In this document: positions 14,843-24,154 of the stretch, piece by piece
Layout of the letters: every line of letters starts with the position of its first letter
Numbering within the stretch: the stretch's first letter is position 1
DNA from: an uncultured Clostridia bacterium
GTDB taxonomy: Bacteria; Bacillota; Clostridia; Christensenellales; UBA1242
Direction of reading: 5' to 3'
Length of the DNA: 64,000 nt
Assembly: GCA_934778205.1 (NCBI GenBank)
Contig: CAKVOD010000001.1
Location: 62,001 to 126,000, forward strand
Position numbers and translations under genes: made by a program
Notes under the pieces: generated by a model
What the model was told of the DNA's origin: nothing
Database searches by the model: none
The model's input: only the letters and a program-made list of their open reading frames with translations

Positions 14843-15525
14843 TATTTGTCCTTTATATTTTCAATTTGCCAGTCTATTGGCGTTTTGCCGAGTTGTTTTA
14901 AAATTTCATTAGTTTTTGAAAAATGTTTACATCCAAAGAATCCGCTACTCGCCGAAAGGGGACTAGGATGCGGGGCGGTCAAAATATAATGTTTTGACGT
15001 ATCAATGTTTTTCGCAAGCGCTTTTGCGTTGTTTCCCCACAAAAGAAAGATTACGGGGTCGTCACGCTGATTTAGTAGTTCTAGAACCTTGCCGACAATA
15101 TGTTCCCACCCCATTCCTTGGTGTGAGTTCGCTTGCCCTTGTCGAACGGTCAACACGCTGTTTAGCAACAACACGCCTTGTTTTGCCCATTTCGTCAAAT
15201 CGCCATTGTCGGGTATATAACAACCGCAATCATCGCGCAATTCTTTATATATGTTTTGCAGGCTTCGCGGAATTTCTACATCGGGCTGAACCGAAAAACA
15301 AAGTCCATTTGCCTGATTTGGTTGATGATATGGGTCCTGCCCGATTATGACAACTTTGACATCGTTATACGGAACGCAATTTAGCGCGTTGAACACATTT
15401 TCGGGTTTAGGATAAATGACGTGACTTTGATATTCCATTGTCAAAAAGCGCGTCAATTTTTTGTAATATTCTTTGTCAAATTCATCTTTCAAAAGTTCAA
15501 ACCACGATTGTCTTATTGGAAACAT
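14842..15525 (-). CDS. ung: Uracil-DNA glycosylase, family 1
   Basis: 227 residues, usual family length. The catalytic motif GQDPYH (residues 62-67, catalytic Asp64) and the DNA-clamp motif HPSPLSA near residue 187 are intact. It removes uracil from DNA to start base-excision repair. First gene of the three-gene unit; AAGGAGAAAG lies just upstream of the ATG. Confidence 0.95.
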   Translation of the reverse strand: MFPIRQSWFELLKDEFDKEYYKKLTRFLTMEYQSHVIYPKPENVFNALNCVPYNDVKVVIIGQDPYHQPNQANGLCFSVQPDVEIPRSLQNIYKELRDDCGCYIPDNGDLTKWAKQGVLLLNSVLTVRQGQANSHQGMGWEHIVGKVLELLNQRDDPVIFLLWGNNAKALAKNIDTSKHYILTAPHPSPLSASSGFFGCKHFSKTNEILKQLGKTPIDWQIENIKDK

Positions 15526-15560
15526 TCTTTCTCCTTCTTTATTATCTACTTCATTTAATT

Positions 15561-15735
15561 CCCCCTTCCGGGAGATTTCTCCGCGTCGGCGAGGGCTGAC
15601 GCCTCCGCCTTTGGTCGAAATGACAACGGGGGTGTGTTGCTTATCACAATTTTAACGTACAAAGTATGTAGCGTGCACTCGCCAAACCTGAACCTGTGGC
15701 GTTTGCCATTGGTCGAAATGACAGCGGACGATGCG
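15561..15735. repeat. R1 copy b joined to an R2-like segment
   Basis: CCCCTTCCGGGAGATTTCTCC, a GGCGAGGGCTGACGCC hairpin, then GGTCGAAATGACAACGGGG. This is followed by GCACTCGCCAAACCTGAACC, GTGGCGTTTGCCA and a second GGTCGAAATGACA. The R1 and R2 themes are thus fused here. The gap 15526-15788 contains no gene. Confidence 0.65.
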
Positions 15736-15788
15736 TGTCCGCTATAATAAATTTAATACAGTAAAATTATAATTTAATACAACAAATT

Positions 15789-18700
15789 TCACTCGCCTTG
15801 CGGTTCGGTTGCAACGACAGTTAGCGTCCCACTAATGCAACTTATATCGTAATTGTCGTTATTTTTTGTGATTGTAATTGTTATTTCGTGCGTACCAACT
15901 GTCGTTTCAGCGCAAGAAAGTTCAAACTGAATGTCGTCATTCAAAATGCTGTCGCCTGAAATTGTATACTCAAATTTTGGCGTTTGCCCTTCGGTAATTT
16001 CAAGGTTAGTTGCAGTGATTGTAAGCACGCGTTTTGTAATTACAAGTGTTCCACTTTCAATTGTCACATTAAAGTGGTCACTTGTATTTTGTAGAGTTGC
16101 AGTGATTTCATATTCGCCCACATTTTCGCCTGCGGTGCGCGTATACGTCAAAACGATTTCATCGCCGTCCAAAAGTTGATCGCCCTCATCAAGTTTTGTG
16201 AAACTAAATGTCGGGTCGACTTCGCCATATTTTTTGATGGCGTTGTCAATTTTAACTTTGTACTCGCGCGCCATAATTTCATACTGAGCGCCGTTGATTG
16301 TCACGTTGTAGTTGTGTTTATCGTCCTTTTCAGCAGTTGTACAAACAATATCATAGGTGCCGACCGCTGTTTCTTCGCCCAAAACAAGGATATACAAGTT
16401 TGACGGGTCTTGCAAAAAGACTTCGTCCGTTCCCTCGCCAAAACTGCAAGTAAATTCTTTTTCTTCGCCATACTTAAATTTCTTTGCATCTAAGTTTATG
16501 ATGACATCTGCTTGTTTGATAGTGAGTTTTGCACCGTCGCAAATGATTTTGTAGTTCTCACTGCCCTCACTTTCAATGAGTTCAAGATTGATTGTTTGTT
16601 CGCCAACATCTAGTGACATGACAACATAACGGAATTTTATGTTGTGCGCAAGTTTACCCTTATCCACAATCGTTTCTACCTTTGGCGCCACTTTGTGCCC
16701 ATAAATTATTTCGCTATCTTCAATCGTCGCAACTATTTCGGCTTGTTTGACGGTTAATTTCCCCTCATCAATTGAAACGACGTAGTTATTTTTTCCTTCG
16801 GGTAGCACGGGATTTATGACAATGCGATACTCGCCAACGGTATTTGGATATCCATTCATTTCGTTGCCTGCCATATCATAGTAATGATACTCAAAACTTA
16901 CTTTGTCCGCATTCGGGTTTTCGGACAAATACTGACTACCTGCTTTATACTGTATTTCCCACGAAAAACTATCCCCATAATAAACTTCTATATCCTTTGC
17001 TTTCAGCAAAATATACGCTTCGCGAATTTCAAGTGTTCCTTTTGAAAACTCAATTTCGTAATTTGGAACTTCCGCTTTAAGCGACGCGGTTATGTCATAT
17101 TCTCCGACGTCGTTTTCCCACGGCAAGTTTACAGCAACATTGCTCAAAATGTTGATATTTTCAACATTGGGGTCACTCTTTTTCTCGTTCAAAACGCAAG
17201 TTATGTTAGTGGAGTCAGGGTTTTGGTAGTATGCCATTGATAGTGAGCCGATATTGTAATATAAATACCTTTTTCTTATTGTCAAAACGCCTGTTTCTGT
17301 CGAAATTGTGTAGTTTTTGTCCTCTTTAGTGATTTCAAGCGAAACAGTGTATGTTCCAACGATAGTGCCTTCAGGTCGCGTGAAATTGAATTGCAAACTG
17401 TTATCCTCTTGCAATGGGTCACCTTGTGGGTCAACTGTAAATGTGTAATTTGGCTCAGGGTCTGCATAAGGAATCGTGACATCGTCCACTTTAAGCGTTA
17501 CAAGCGCTGGCGTGATTGTAAAAATTCCTTCTTCTGTGTTTATGATATAATTTTTCTTTTCTTGAGTGCCTTTAGGCGTTATTATGTATGAACCGACGTC
17601 TTCGCCCGCGCTCCTTGCAAGTAAAATTTGAACTTCGCCCTCAACTGGCAAATCGTAAATTTCCGATTCAAATTTATAAGTAAATTCTGGGTCATTTTGC
17701 CCATATCGTTTTGTTGCTTCTTCCGCAATTACACAAATTTCACGACGATTTATATTGAGAGTGCCTTTAACAATGTTCAAGCGGTAGTTTTTGAGGTTAA
17801 CATCACAAACGGCATTGATTGTATACTTGCCTGCGTCCTCGCCTTCCTCGCGAACTAAATTAATCTCAATCGCGTCGTCATAGAACAATTTTGAGTGGTC
17901 GGTTGTGTTTTGTGAATTATATAGTGTGTATGAATACTCTGGCTCGTCAAATTTATATGTTTTTTCTGCATTCGCAACCGTAATGGTCAAATTTGCTTGC
18001 CATACATTGACTCTTGCATTGTTGTATGTCAACTCGTAGTCATTTGTCGTTGCGGTGCAACTCAAATTGTAAAGCCCCGCATCGCGCAAGTCCTCAGGGT
18101 ATTCAATAGTGATGCCCAAATCTTCCATCGTGTCGTCGTTTTTCAGCCCGATGACGCTATAACTAATTGCGCTGGGCGTACAACCATAATAAAAAGATGA
18201 AACACTAACATTAACCTGCGCACTTGCTTTGCGAATGTAGAAATTGCCTTCAATGAACTTTACGTCATAATTTGTAGCATTTTCGCCACTTGCAACAAAT
18301 TTTTGCGATTCGATTATTTTATAATTTCCCGCTCTTTCGCCTACTTCACGTGAAAGGTCACCAGAAATTACAACGCCCTCGTCGTAAATTTGCCCCTCAA
18401 TTCGTTTTGTGAGCGCAACATCACTTGCGCCATAAACTTTTTCCTTGTTGTCGGCTTTGACTTCAATCGTTTGTGGTTCTATGACAAGCGTAACAGTGCT
18501 TTCGCCGACATAGTTTGCCGTGTTTACAGATGCTTTGACCATATAGGTGCCAGCGTCAGTTGGCGGAGTGGTAGTTGCGACAGATTCGCCTTCTTTTATA
18601 TATTCATAAACTACATTATCATAGTCGTTTGTGACTTCAACCGCTTGTGGTGTTGCATTGTAGGTGCGCGTAATAACACCATTGATTGCTTCGCCAAAAC

Positions 18701-19061
18701 GCAAGTTTAGCGAACCCGTTGTAATTTCAAACGTCACGGACTTTGTTATGTTTCCGTCCAACGCGCGCGCAAAAATTGTTATGCGCCCCGCACCTAATGT
18801 TTCGACCGAAATGAGCGTGTCGCTGATTTCTTCAATTTTTATCAAATCATTTTGTGGCGTCCACCATTCAACGCGTTTGTCAGATGCTGTTTCAGGCTTG
18901 AAAACGACCTGCAATTCAAATGTTTCGCCGACAGCAACCGTTTGCGATGGTAAACCCTCAATTTCAATGTCGTCGAGCGAAACTTCATTACACCCAACAA
19001 ACATCAAACTTGTAACGAATATTGCTAGACTCAACCCAAAATATTTAAGAAAATTTTTCAT
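15789..19061 (-). CDS. Large surface lipoprotein of tandem MBG (Ig-like) domains
   Basis: 1090 residues from ATG 19061 (GGGGTGG upstream). The lipoprotein signal has lipobox FVGC (Cys24 of this start). A bacterial Ig-like domain (about 30-115) precedes roughly a dozen MBG-type modules of 75-85 residues, each opening like YGxxDPxFxY and closing like GxYxIxxxLxxxNYxIxxxxGTLxI. It probably acts as an adhesin or stalk anchored in the membrane by its lipid. The frame is open and the domain pattern regular, so the gene is intact. No catalytic domain is seen. Confidence 0.85.
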   Translation of the reverse strand: MKNFLKYFGLSLAIFVTSLMFVGCNEVSLDDIEIEGLPSQTVAVGETFELQVVFKPETASDKRVEWWTPQNDLIKIEEISDTLISVETLGAGRITIFARALDGNITKSVTFEITTGSLNLRFGEAINGVITRTYNATPQAVEVTNDYDNVVYEYIKEGESVATTTPPTDAGTYMVKASVNTANYVGESTVTLVIEPQTIEVKADNKEKVYGASDVALTKRIEGQIYDEGVVISGDLSREVGERAGNYKIIESQKFVASGENATNYDVKFIEGNFYIRKASAQVNVSVSSFYYGCTPSAISYSVIGLKNDDTMEDLGITIEYPEDLRDAGLYNLSCTATTNDYELTYNNARVNVWQANLTITVANAEKTYKFDEPEYSYTLYNSQNTTDHSKLFYDDAIEINLVREEGEDAGKYTINAVCDVNLKNYRLNIVKGTLNINRREICVIAEEATKRYGQNDPEFTYKFESEIYDLPVEGEVQILLARSAGEDVGSYIITPKGTQEKKNYIINTEEGIFTITPALVTLKVDDVTIPYADPEPNYTFTVDPQGDPLQEDNSLQFNFTRPEGTIVGTYTVSLEITKEDKNYTISTETGVLTIRKRYLYYNIGSLSMAYYQNPDSTNITCVLNEKKSDPNVENINILSNVAVNLPWENDVGEYDITASLKAEVPNYEIEFSKGTLEIREAYILLKAKDIEVYYGDSFSWEIQYKAGSQYLSENPNADKVSFEYHYYDMAGNEMNGYPNTVGEYRIVINPVLPEGKNNYVVSIDEGKLTVKQAEIVATIEDSEIIYGHKVAPKVETIVDKGKLAHNIKFRYVVMSLDVGEQTINLELIESEGSENYKIICDGAKLTIKQADVIINLDAKKFKYGEEKEFTCSFGEGTDEVFLQDPSNLYILVLGEETAVGTYDIVCTTAEKDDKHNYNVTINGAQYEIMAREYKVKIDNAIKKYGEVDPTFSFTKLDEGDQLLDGDEIVLTYTRTAGENVGEYEITATLQNTSDHFNVTIESGTLVITKRVLTITATNLEITEGQTPKFEYTISGDSILNDDIQFELSCAETTVGTHEITITITKNNDNYDISCISGTLTVVATEPQGE

Positions 19062-19156
19062 TTGTGTCCACCCCAAATTTATTTACTTTTAGTATATCAC
19101 AAAAAAGACTTTATTTGCAAACATTTTGTATATTTTTACCTCTTTAGTATAAGCAG

Positions 19157-19199
19157 AAAAAGTTATCCACAATTACAAAAACATTGTGGATAACTTTTT
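19157..19199. promoter_or_regulatory. DnaA-box hairpin 2 / bidirectional terminator
   Basis: A perfect 17-bp inverted repeat (arms 19157-19173 and 19183-19199) whose core is two convergent perfect DnaA boxes, TTATCCACA at 19163-19171 and TGTGGATAA at 19185-19193. The outer arms are A5/T5 runs, so it can also terminate transcription in both directions; it starts directly after the stop of the SDR gene. Confidence 0.65.
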
Positions 19200-19943
19200 T
19201 TAAAATGCGCCGTACATTCCCCCGTCGATGCGGATAACTTCATTATTGATGAAATCGGCTTTATTTGAGGCAAGGAACAATACAAGATTTGCAACATCTT
19301 GTTCCGTGCCTGCTCTGTGCAAGAATATTTTTTCTTCTTCCGATTTTATAAAATCTTCGCTCATATCCTTGATTTCGCTTTGCGTTGCGATAAACCCTGG
19401 CGCGATGGCGTTCACGTTGATATAAGGCGCAAATTGCATTGCAAGATTGTGCGTCAGCGAAATTATACCCGCTTTGGACGCGTCATAGTCAAAGCACATT
19501 GGATAATAGGTGTTAATGCCATTTGTGCTTGCAATGTTGATAATCTTTCCACATTTTTTCTCAAGCATAAACTCGCCCACTGTTTTACTGACAATAAAGG
19601 TGCCGACCAAATTTACATCTAGCACACGCTTAAAGTCGTCAATGCTTTTGTCACGAAACAACGTATCTATTGCAATGCTTGCATTGTTGACCAAAACGTC
19701 GATTTGTCCAAACTGTTTGATTGTTTGGTAAACGACTTCCTTGACTCGCTGTTCACACGCTATATCACATTGAAAAACTACACATTTGCTGTTCAATTTT
19801 TCGATTTCGGCCTTGACTTCATTTGCTAGCGCTTCATTTTCAAAATATGTCAGCGCGACGTCAAATCCATTTTTGGCAAACTCTATTGCGGTTGTTCTTC
19901 CTATTCCGCGACTTGCCCCTGTTATAAAAACTATTCTCCTCAT
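19200..19943 (-). CDS. SDR-family oxidoreductase (FabG-like)
   Basis: 247 residues with the full classical short-chain dehydrogenase set: cofactor motif TGASRGIG (residues 8-15), NNAS, an active-site Ser in NIASTNGINTYYP, and the YDASK catalytic Tyr and Lys. It is closest in layout to 3-oxoacyl-ACP reductases. There are no fatty-acid genes beside it, so the substrate is open. It ends exactly at the DnaA-box hairpin. Confidence 0.85.
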   Translation of the reverse strand: MRRIVFITGASRGIGRTTAIEFAKNGFDVALTYFENEALANEVKAEIEKLNSKCVVFQCDIACEQRVKEVVYQTIKQFGQIDVLVNNASIAIDTLFRDKSIDDFKRVLDVNLVGTFIVSKTVGEFMLEKKCGKIINIASTNGINTYYPMCFDYDASKAGIISLTHNLAMQFAPYINVNAIAPGFIATQSEIKDMSEDFIKSEEEKIFLHRAGTEQDVANLVLFLASNKADFINNEVIRIDGGMYGAF

Positions 19944-19951
19944 TTATTCTC

Positions 19952-20170
19952 CCTGCGGGGATAGCCCCGCCGCTGCAGGTACTGTCTCTACGCCTCATCT
20001 ACTTTCATAGGCGGCGTGCTATTCCCCCCTTTCTACATAGTCTAGTTCTCGGTGCGGTGCGAAAGCGCACTGCTGTGGTTACTGTAAGTACTCGCTATCT
20101 GCTTTCATAGACGGCGTACTTTTTCGCTTTCTATTAGTTTGTCTCGGTGCGATAGCGCACTGCTACAAAT
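19952..20170. repeat. Dispersed intergenic repeat R2, copy c
   Basis: CTGCGGGGATAGCCCCGCCGC, TACTGTCTCTACGCCT, CGGCGTGCTATTC, TAGTTCTCGGTGCG and two GTGCGATAGCGCACTGCTAC-type hairpins. It fills 19944-20210, which has no gene. Confidence 0.6.
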
Positions 20171-20210
20171 AACGCTTTTGCAAAAATGCAAAAGCGTTAT
20201 GAATGGCACA

Positions 20211-20765
20211 CTACGCGCGCGAAAAGTATTTTCCGTCACAAGTTGTGACAATGATTTTTTCGCCTTCCTTGATAAAGTCAGGAACTCTCAATTTGAGCCC
20301 TGTTTCAACAACTGCTTCTTTTGTAGGTTTTGTTGCAGTCGAAGAAAGCGTCGATGGGTCTACGCTGACAACTGTCATTTCCAATTTTTCTGGAATAATA
20401 ATTCCCAACAATTCGCCATTGAATGTGACAATGTCGACACTGTTATTTTCAATCAAAAAATCTTTGTTTTCTGCAATTCTTTCAGCAGGAATTTCAGATT
20501 GTTCAAATGTTTCGTTGTCCATAAAGTAATATGTTTCGCCGTCGTTATAAAGATATTGCGCATTGCGACGTGAAATGTGCGCTTCCTCACATTTATAGTT
20601 TGTGTTAAAGTTGCGGTCGATTGTGACGCCTGTTTTAACTTTTTTGATTCTTGTGCTCATAAATGCAGCACCTTTGCCGGGTTTTACGTGCAAAAAGTCG
20701 ATTACTTGATAAAGTTCGCCATCAATCAAAACGTGCATACCCTTTTTTACTTCTGATATTTCCAT
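20211..20765 (-). CDS. efp: Translation elongation factor P
   Basis: 184 residues, the standard length. The N-terminal KOW-like domain has the loop VKPGKGAAF with Lys31, the residue position that is modified or active at the peptidyl-transferase centre. Two OB domains follow, and the C-terminus ends TCDGKYFSRA. It relieves ribosome stalling at proline runs. No modification gene is visible nearby. Confidence 0.95.
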   Translation of the reverse strand: MEISEVKKGMHVLIDGELYQVIDFLHVKPGKGAAFMSTRIKKVKTGVTIDRNFNTNYKCEEAHISRRNAQYLYNDGETYYFMDNETFEQSEIPAERIAENKDFLIENNSVDIVTFNGELLGIIIPEKLEMTVVSVDPSTLSSTATKPTKEAVVETGLKLRVPDFIKEGEKIIVTTCDGKYFSRA

Positions 20766-20795
20766 TTGTTATCATTCTCCTAAAATTTATATACT

Positions 20796-20825
20796 ATTTT
20801 ACCCGAAAAACCCCTCATTTGTCAA
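20796..20825 (-). promoter_or_regulatory. efp promoter, with its -35 inside a terminator loop
   Basis: On the - strand: TTGACA (20820-20825), an 18-nt spacer and TAAAAT (20796-20801). The -35 hexamer lies in the loop and at the stem edge of the pnuC terminator hairpin, so terminator and promoter overlap. Confidence 0.55.
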
Positions 20826-20832
20826 GGGGTTT
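20805..20832 (-). terminator. Terminator of the PnuC gene
   Basis: Stem AAACCCC / GGGGTTT with an 11-nt loop; read on the - strand the hairpin ends GGGGTTTTTC. It lies 28 bp past the pnuC stop. Confidence 0.65.
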
Positions 20833-20859
20833 CACTCAAAAAAGCAATATTTGCTTTGA

Positions 20860-21828
20860 TTATTTTTCAATTTTTTCAACTTTTGCATCTAACTGGCAAG
20901 GGTGCGATTTAATATATTGTTGCCATTTTATTAGCCCATAAAGGGAGTTCATCAAATATCCGAGCGAAAGCACAAGCATTATGTATTGTCCGCTCAAAAT
21001 CCACATAATTGCTTCGACAATTGCAACGCCAATCCACGGCAACCATTGTTCCCTAAACCTGAACACCAAAAATAGTCCGTTGCACACGCTAAACGTGTTT
21101 GCGAGCGCGTCGAGGTACCACCAATTTGGCATACTTTCTGCAAGCGCACCAATTGTTGTGAAAAGTAACCCCGTGACAACTGAAACAATCAATACGCCGA
21201 CAAAGATTGCTAGGTCGCGCGCATAATTGACTTTTTTAACAACTGTGAGTGTATGATTTTTTGCGTCCGCTTGTTTTGTCCATTGGTAGAACGAAACCCA
21301 CAAAATAGGTATCCAGAAAATGAGTTCGAACAATGCACTAATATAAAGCCCGTTTGCAAAGTAAACGATTGTTTGTGTTGAATCATAAAGTATAAATGAA
21401 ACCACAAACGCCCAGCGCGATTGCTTGCTCAACAACAATTCGCACGAACAACCGCCAATAATGACGATGATTTCAACAACGCGCAACCAACTCGGTTGAC
21501 TTGCATCTTCAGGAAAGAAAATTCCAAGCAAAATTCCTATTGTGCAAATTGAAATCAACCATATTTTTTCATATAGCGAATAATATTTCCAAAGCCTGAC
21601 TAGCCAGTTTGCACGCTTTTGCTCCTTTGATTTGTTTTTTGTTTTTTTGGATTCATCATTCGCTTTTGTTTCTTCACGCGGTGACGCTTGTGCAACATTC
21701 CCCGCTTGTGTCATTTCATCTTGTTGCAAAGTTTGCGTTTCGGGTTCTTCGACTTCGCCCGCTCTGCCCTCTGCATTTGATAAATTAGAGTTGTTTTCCT
21801 TGTTTTCTAATTTTTCATTTGTTTTCAT
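20860..21828 (-). CDS. pnuC: PnuC-family nicotinamide riboside transporter with a long hydrophilic N-terminus
   Basis: 322 residues. Residues 1-75 are hydrophilic (Glu/Gln/Asn/Lys-rich) and atypical. The remaining part has about seven membrane helices and PnuC motifs: ESxPNWWYxDALAN, FRxREQWLPW, and the end NSLYGLIKWQQYIKSHP. It imports a vitamin B3 nucleoside for NAD synthesis. The start at 21828 follows AGGGAGAA. A strong sigma-A promoter lies about 93 bp upstream; no riboswitch fold is evident in the leader. Confidence 0.82.
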   Translation of the reverse strand: MKTNEKLENKENNSNLSNAEGRAGEVEEPETQTLQQDEMTQAGNVAQASPREETKANDESKKTKNKSKEQKRANWLVRLWKYYSLYEKIWLISICTIGILLGIFFPEDASQPSWLRVVEIIVIIGGCSCELLLSKQSRWAFVVSFILYDSTQTIVYFANGLYISALFELIFWIPILWVSFYQWTKQADAKNHTLTVVKKVNYARDLAIFVGVLIVSVVTGLLFTTIGALAESMPNWWYLDALANTFSVCNGLFLVFRFREQWLPWIGVAIVEAIMWILSGQYIMLVLSLGYLMNSLYGLIKWQQYIKSHPCQLDAKVEKIEK

Positions 21829-21920
21829 AATCAATTCTCCCTTTTTTTAACAAAATATAATAAAAATAGCGCCGTTATGTACAAAGCACTAAACTTTACT
21901 ATTTTCATTGTAACTTTGCT

Positions 21921-21949
21921 ATTATACCACTTGTTTAAAATTAAGTCAA
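21921..21949 (-). promoter_or_regulatory. Sigma-A promoter of pnuC
   Basis: - strand TTGACT, 17-nt spacer, TATAAT, divergent from the promoter at 22002. Confidence 0.75.
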
Positions 21950-22001
21950 CCACTACTTGCTTGCTCTAGTTTTCATAACTTGCTCAAAGTTATTTACTTA
22001 T

Positions 22002-22030
22002 TTGCAAAAATATGATATTATTTATATTAT
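22002..22030 (+). promoter_or_regulatory. Probable sigma-A promoter of the 22124 gene
   Basis: TTGCAA, 17-nt spacer, TATTAT, in a very AT-rich stretch 94 bp before the start codon. Confidence 0.5.
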
Positions 22031-22123
22031 AAATTAAAAAAATACACTTTTTGTTGCAAATTTCATATTTTTGAGTGATTTTATCTCCCAAAAACTAAAC
22101 TTTGCAACAATTTTAGAGGAAAT

Positions 22124-23374
22124 ATGTATAATCAATTAGAAATTTCAAACGAACTTTTAGACCTTGTTGCGCAAGCAGAACAAGAGTTACAACCTATATT
22201 TAAGCAATTTGACGAAATATGTTTGTACAACAGTGCAAAAGTTTTGAAAGCATTTGGCGAAGTGAAATTGACTTGCACGGACTTTTGCGAAAACACAGGT
22301 TATGGATATTACGACGTCGGGCGCGACAAACTTGAACGCGTTTATTCGCAAATCTTCCACACCGAAGATGCGCTCGTTCGTCCACAAATTATGTCAGGAA
22401 CACACGCGCTTTCGCTCACATTTTTTGGACTGCTCAAACACGGCGACACACTCATTTCAATCACGGGAGAACCTTACGACTCGCTAAAAAGCATAATAGG
22501 CTTGACGGGCGAAAGTCGTAACTCCCTTATGGCACACGGCGTAAATTATGAACAAATTGACCTAATCGACGACGACTTTGATATTGAAAAAATTGTCGCA
22601 AGACTAAAAGAATCACCTGTCAAAATGGTCGAAATTCAACGCTCCCGCGGATATAGCGCACGCTTGAGTTTGAGTGTCGAAAAAATTGAACGCGCGTGCA
22701 AAGCAATTCGTGAAGTTGACAAAAATGTCATCATAATGGTCGACAACTGCTATGGCGACTTTGTGGAAATACGCGAACCAACTGAAGTTGGCGCCGATAT
22801 TTTGGTCGGCTCATTGATGAAAAACCTCGGCGCTGGGCAAGCAAAAACTGGTGGCTACATTGTCGGCAAAGCAGAATATGTACACGATGTGGCTGAGCGC
22901 TTTTCAGCACCGTGCGTTGCAAAGGACGTCGGCGCAAACCTCAATCAATTGATGTCGTTTTTCAAAGGCATATACCACGCTCCAAGCGTTGTAAATGCAA
23001 GCCTCAAAACAATGACTCTTGCAAGCAACCTACTAGAAAAGTTAGGCTACAAAGTCAGTCCGCGTTTTGACGAACAACGTTGCGACATCGTGCAAACAAT
23101 TCAGTTGCATTCAGCTGATGAACTCATTGAATTTTGCCGTGGAATTCAAAAAGGCGTCGCTCTTGAAAATTATGTCACCCTAATGCCTAGCCCGATGCCA
23201 GGGTATCCACACGAGGAGATTATGGCGAGTGGAAGTTTTATCTCAGGTTCGACAATCGAACTCAGTTGCGACGGACCTATTTGTCCACCTTATACTGCCT
23301 ATATGCAAGGTGGCTTAACATACGAATACGGCAAACTTGGACTACTAATTGCACTCACTAATTTAAAGAAATGA
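22124..23374 (+). CDS. Aluminium-resistance / methionine gamma-lyase-like PLP enzyme (PF06838 type)
   Basis: 416 residues, the usual length of this fold-type-I PLP family. Landmarks: TGYGYYDVGRD and PQIMSGTHAL near the N-terminus, the cofactor Asp in IMVDNCYGDFVE (about Asp207), and the Schiff-base Lys in GSLMKNLGAG (Lys233). The C-terminus has the family's GYPHEEIMASGSFISGS. Annotated in other genomes as aluminium resistance or Met gamma-lyase-like; the true reaction is not settled. Ribosome site GAGGAAAT. Confidence 0.85.
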   Translation: MYNQLEISNELLDLVAQAEQELQPIFKQFDEICLYNSAKVLKAFGEVKLTCTDFCENTGYGYYDVGRDKLERVYSQIFHTEDALVRPQIMSGTHALSLTFFGLLKHGDTLISITGEPYDSLKSIIGLTGESRNSLMAHGVNYEQIDLIDDDFDIEKIVARLKESPVKMVEIQRSRGYSARLSLSVEKIERACKAIREVDKNVIIMVDNCYGDFVEIREPTEVGADILVGSLMKNLGAGQAKTGGYIVGKAEYVHDVAERFSAPCVAKDVGANLNQLMSFFKGIYHAPSVVNASLKTMTLASNLLEKLGYKVSPRFDEQRCDIVQTIQLHSADELIEFCRGIQKGVALENYVTLMPSPMPGYPHEEIMASGSFISGSTIELSCDGPICPPYTAYMQGGLTYEYGKLGLLIALTNLKK

Positions 23375-23381
23375 CAATTGA

Positions 23382-23670
23382 GTGAGTACCTTACCACACC
23401 ATAATGTTAATTGGTTGCGGGAACAGCACCTGAAGCAGTACGCTTTCACACAAAAAAGGTACATAGCAATTCAACTATGCACCCAAAAAAGTATAGTGCC
23501 ACTCGCCAAACTTACAGCAGCGGCCTATGCCACTAGTGGCGTTTGCCACGACAACTAAAATTACATAGAACGCACGCAAGTACGCCGTCCTTAAAAATTC
23601 ACTTAGACGTAGGAACAGTGCCTGCACCAGTGGCGTTTGCCACCAGCCGCGGGGTAATCCCCGCCCACAA
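23382..23670. repeat. Dispersed intergenic repeat R2, copy d
   Basis: GTGCCACTCGCCAAACTTAC, two copies of a GTGGCGTTTGCCAC hairpin, GCCGTCCTTAAAA, TAGACGTAGGAACAG and AGCCGCGGGGTAATCCCCGC. It fills 23375-23680 up to the next ribosome site. An in-frame ATG at 23543 lies inside the repeat and is not a gene start. Confidence 0.6.
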
Positions 23671-23680
23671 AGGAGAAATT

Positions 23681-24154
23681 ATGATTGAAATTACAACAGT
23701 TTTAACAAAAGAAGTACAAAAATCAATGACAAAGAAAATTTGGGTCGGCTCGTGGATTGCCCTTGCAATCGGCGCTATTGGAATGCTACTCTACGTCTTT
23801 TCCGAACTTATTTGGGGCGCTCAAAAATGGACCGAATTTTTGTTGATATTCGCATTGCCATTTGGTTTTGGACTTGTCTATATCATTATGCTAAACAAAA
23901 TTTATAAAAAACCACTAGATGAACAAAACGTCAACATTTATCAATTCGAACCCGAAGGCTTCACAGTCGTAACATTTAGGGGCGAAACAAACACTGGCTC
24001 AATGCTCGTTTCATATGAACAGATTGCAAAAGTCAAAGAAACTGCCGATTATCTATTTTTGTTTGTCAACAAATTTTCCGCATTTGCCGTCAAAAAAACC
24101 GACACTTCCCCCTCCGACATTGAAACTATCAAGTCTTATCTTGGTGTCAAATGA
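23681..24154 (+). CDS. YcxB-like membrane protein
   Basis: 157 residues from ATG 23681, just after AAAGGAG. Two membrane helices (about 22-46 and 52-72) are followed by a C-terminal domain with FEPEGFTVVTFRGETNTGSM, then YEQIAKVKETADYLFLFVN and FAVKK, the pattern of YcxB-like C-terminal domains. Molecular function is unknown for the family. It overlaps the following regulator by 4 nt. Confidence 0.7.
   Translation: MIEITTVLTKEVQKSMTKKIWVGSWIALAIGAIGMLLYVFSELIWGAQKWTEFLLIFALPFGFGLVYIIMLNKIYKKPLDEQNVNIYQFEPEGFTVVTFRGETNTGSMLVSYEQIAKVKETADYLFLFVNKFSAFAVKKTDTSPSDIETIKSYLGVK

Noticed and set aside
23543..23680. Longer start for the YcxB-like gene
   Set aside because: The extra 46 codons are R2 repeat sequence and AAAGGAG stands right before ATG 23681.
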